The notes beneath the pieces were generated by a model that ran no database searches, had not been told where the DNA came from, and saw nothing but the letters and a program-made list of their open reading frames with translations. From IMG/VR virus record IMGVR_UViG_3300012000_000020, positions 1-39,458 of that record: DNA of 39,458 nt, one strand, 5' to 3'. Each line of letters begins with the position of its first letter. Position 1 is the first letter of the stretch. A program made the translations under genes and the position numbers. Shown here one piece after another: positions 38,378 to 39,458 of this stretch. The stretch comes from a virus.

Positions 38378-38772
38378 TGGCTTACACCAAACCTCAACTG
38401 CGCGAACGGCTCAAGGACAAGATCCTCGCCGGTTCCAAGGGCGGCAAGCCTGGTCAGTGGTCGGCCCGTAAGGCGCAGCTCCTAGCTCAAGAGTATGAGG
38501 ATGCTGGTGGTGGCTACAAGGGTGGCAAGACGGAGTCCCAGCAATCCCTGTCCAAGTGGACGGATGAGAAGTGGGGCACGAAGTCTGGCAAGCCATCCAC
38601 CCAGGGGCCTGGCGCTACTGGCGAGCGCTACCTGCCAGAGAAGGCAAGGAAGGCGCTGTCTCCTGCGGAGTACGCAGCCACCACGAAAGCCAAGCGTGAA
38701 GGCACAGCCAAGGGCAAGCAGTTCGTTGCACAGCCTAAGGAGATTGCCAAGAAGACCTCGAGGTATCGATGA
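38377..38772 (+). CDS. DUF5872-like basic protein
   Basis: This has 131 residues. GQWSARKAQLLAQEYEDAGG then YKGGKTESQQSLSKWTDEKW and GTKSGKPS are the hallmark of the DUF5872 family, found in phages and large DNA viruses. The rest is basic with YLPEKARKALSPAEYAATTK. Function is unknown; its basic charge and head-operon position suggest nucleic-acid binding in the virion. It overlaps the next gene by four bases. Confidence 0.82.
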   Translation: MAYTKPQLRERLKDKILAGSKGGKPGQWSARKAQLLAQEYEDAGGGYKGGKTESQQSLSKWTDEKWGTKSGKPSTQGPGATGERYLPEKARKALSPAEYAATTKAKREGTAKGKQFVAQPKEIAKKTSRYR

Positions 38773-39080
38773 AAGCAAAGGACGTCAAGAAGGAAGGCGG
38801 AAAGCTTCAGTACCGCGGTCATGAGTTCCCAGGCTTCAACAAGCCGGTGAATGCTCCCGCAGGAGACAAGCACAAGAAGATGGTTCTCGCCAAGAAGGGC
38901 GATGACGTCAAGCTGGTCAAGTACGGCCTGCGAGGCTACGAAGACTTTACGCAGCACAAGGATCCCAAGCGTCGTGAGAACTACCTCAAACGCTCGGGCG
39001 GTATCAAAGACAAGAGCGGCAACCTCACTAAAGACGATGTGTTCAGCGCCAATCATTGGGCGCGTAAAGACCTCTGGTAG
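38769..39080 (+). CDS. Small basic head-region protein (HKKMVLAKKGD type)
   Basis: This has 103 residues. KHKKMVLAKKGDDVKLVKYG, then HKDPKRRENYLKRSGGIKDK and FSANHWARKDLW. I recall related proteins in many environmental podoviruses and cyanophages: 'KKM.V..K.GDKVK...FGD...k.dnp.RRk.f..Rh.c...k....A.yWsck.W', of unknown role. The aromatic WARKDLW end is well conserved in type. Confidence 0.75.
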   Translation: MKAKDVKKEGGKLQYRGHEFPGFNKPVNAPAGDKHKKMVLAKKGDDVKLVKYGLRGYEDFTQHKDPKRRENYLKRSGGIKDKSGNLTKDDVFSANHWARKDLW

Positions 39081-39088
39081 GAGCAATC

Positions 39089-39458
39089 ATGGCACTCACT
39101 GCAGCAGACATCCTTCAACGCGCAAGCGACATCATTCAAGACCAAACGAATGTTCGCTGGCCGACTTCCGAGCTTCTTCGCTACCTGAACGACGGTCGTC
39201 GTGAGGTTGCCATCTCTCGCCCGGACCTCTACGCCACGACAGCTGTTGTCACTTTGGCCAACGGAACTAAGCAAGATCTACCAACTGACGGCTCGCGCTT
39301 TCTGGATGCCATTCGCAACATGAGTGGGACGTCTCCGAGCTTCATCGCTGGCCGCGCCGTGCGTGTTGTTGAGCGCGAGATTCTCGACGCTCAGAAGCCT
39401 GACTGGCACACAGAGACTGGCTCTTCCGTCGTTCAGCACTACATGTTCGATGAGCGCA
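39089..39458 (+). CDS. Head-tail adaptor-like protein, 3' end outside window
   Basis: 123 codons are visible. MALTAADILQRASDIIQDQT then RWPTSELLRYLNDGRREVAI, ANGTKQDLPTDGSRFLDAIRNM and a C-terminal region beginning EREILDAQKPDWH follow the DUF6682-like adaptor or tail-connector family seen after podovirus capsid genes. It would sit under the portal. GGAG precedes ATG by four bases. The rest lies beyond the right edge. Confidence 0.8.
   Translation, partial: MALTAADILQRASDIIQDQTNVRWPTSELLRYLNDGRREVAISRPDLYATTAVVTLANGTKQDLPTDGSRFLDAIRNMSGTSPSFIAGRAVRVVEREILDAQKPDWHTETGSSVVQHYMFDER

Noticed and set aside
1-39458. CRISPR array or insertion sequence
   Set aside because: No regularly spaced repeats with spacers, no transposase-like protein and no terminal inverted repeats with target duplication were seen.

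Overview
The window is a large piece of a temperate tailed phage genome (or prophage). It carries a tyrosine integrase next to a truncated tRNA-Asn sequence (attP), a recombination and replication region, a block of small early accessory genes, and the start of a head-morphogenesis operon. The GC content is fairly high, the -10/-35 and Shine-Dalgarno signals are bacterial, and the tRNA fragment matches proteobacterial tRNA-Asn(GUU). From memory, its acceptor and anticodon stems look closest to betaproteobacterial (Burkholderiales-like) versions. The window is not the whole phage: a giant structural gene runs in from the left edge and an adaptor-like gene runs off the right edge. Tail genes, lysis genes, a DNA polymerase and a recognisable CI-type repressor are not seen here.

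Layout. (1) 3-8357, rightward: the 3' part of a giant polyvalent (virion-injected type) protein with an HExxGH metallopeptidase signature and a C-terminal LPD38-like region. (2) 8344-15477, leftward: a tight operon whose genes mostly overlap by ATGA, GTGA or TGATG. Its order, from promoter to end, is Sak3-type annealing protein, small acidic-tipped partner, short membrane protein, PD-(D/E)XK nuclease, Xis-like HTH protein, glycosyltransferase, DUF5664 nucleotide hydrolase, membrane proteins, zinc-ribbon and winged-helix proteins. The integrase follows, with its own candidate promoter, then attP. (3) 15478-15745: divergent control region. (4) 15746-20839, rightward: primase-helicase, dUTPase, several unknowns, HNH/DUF1364-like and PD-(D/E)XK resolvase-like nucleases, and a possible late regulator. 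(5) 20948-28581, leftward: about twenty small genes in sub-operons separated by GC hairpins. They include a class-II glutamine amidotransferase plus amidoligase pair, DUF3846-like and YubB-like proteins, and a small protein ending in an SSB-type DDDIPF tail. (6) 28582-30095: gene-poor, hairpin-rich region with two short genes. (7) 30096-39458, rightward: 2OG-Fe(II) oxygenase-like protein, terminase subunits, portal, small proteins sharing a YADGG-type motif, scaffold, major capsid protein and head accessory proteins.

How the parts fit. The annealing protein, nuclease, primase-helicase, resolvase-like protein and dUTPase form the DNA-metabolism core. Integrase, Xis-like protein and attP support lysogeny. 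The 21-28.6 kb block looks like a host-takeover or anti-defence region whose most distinctive part is the amidoligase/amidotransferase pair. The head operon follows the usual order: terminase, portal, scaffold, capsid, adaptor. Five short genes (14405-14542, 23732-23896, 26816-26989, 29488-29643, 29644-29763) and several corrected starts were read directly from the sequence.
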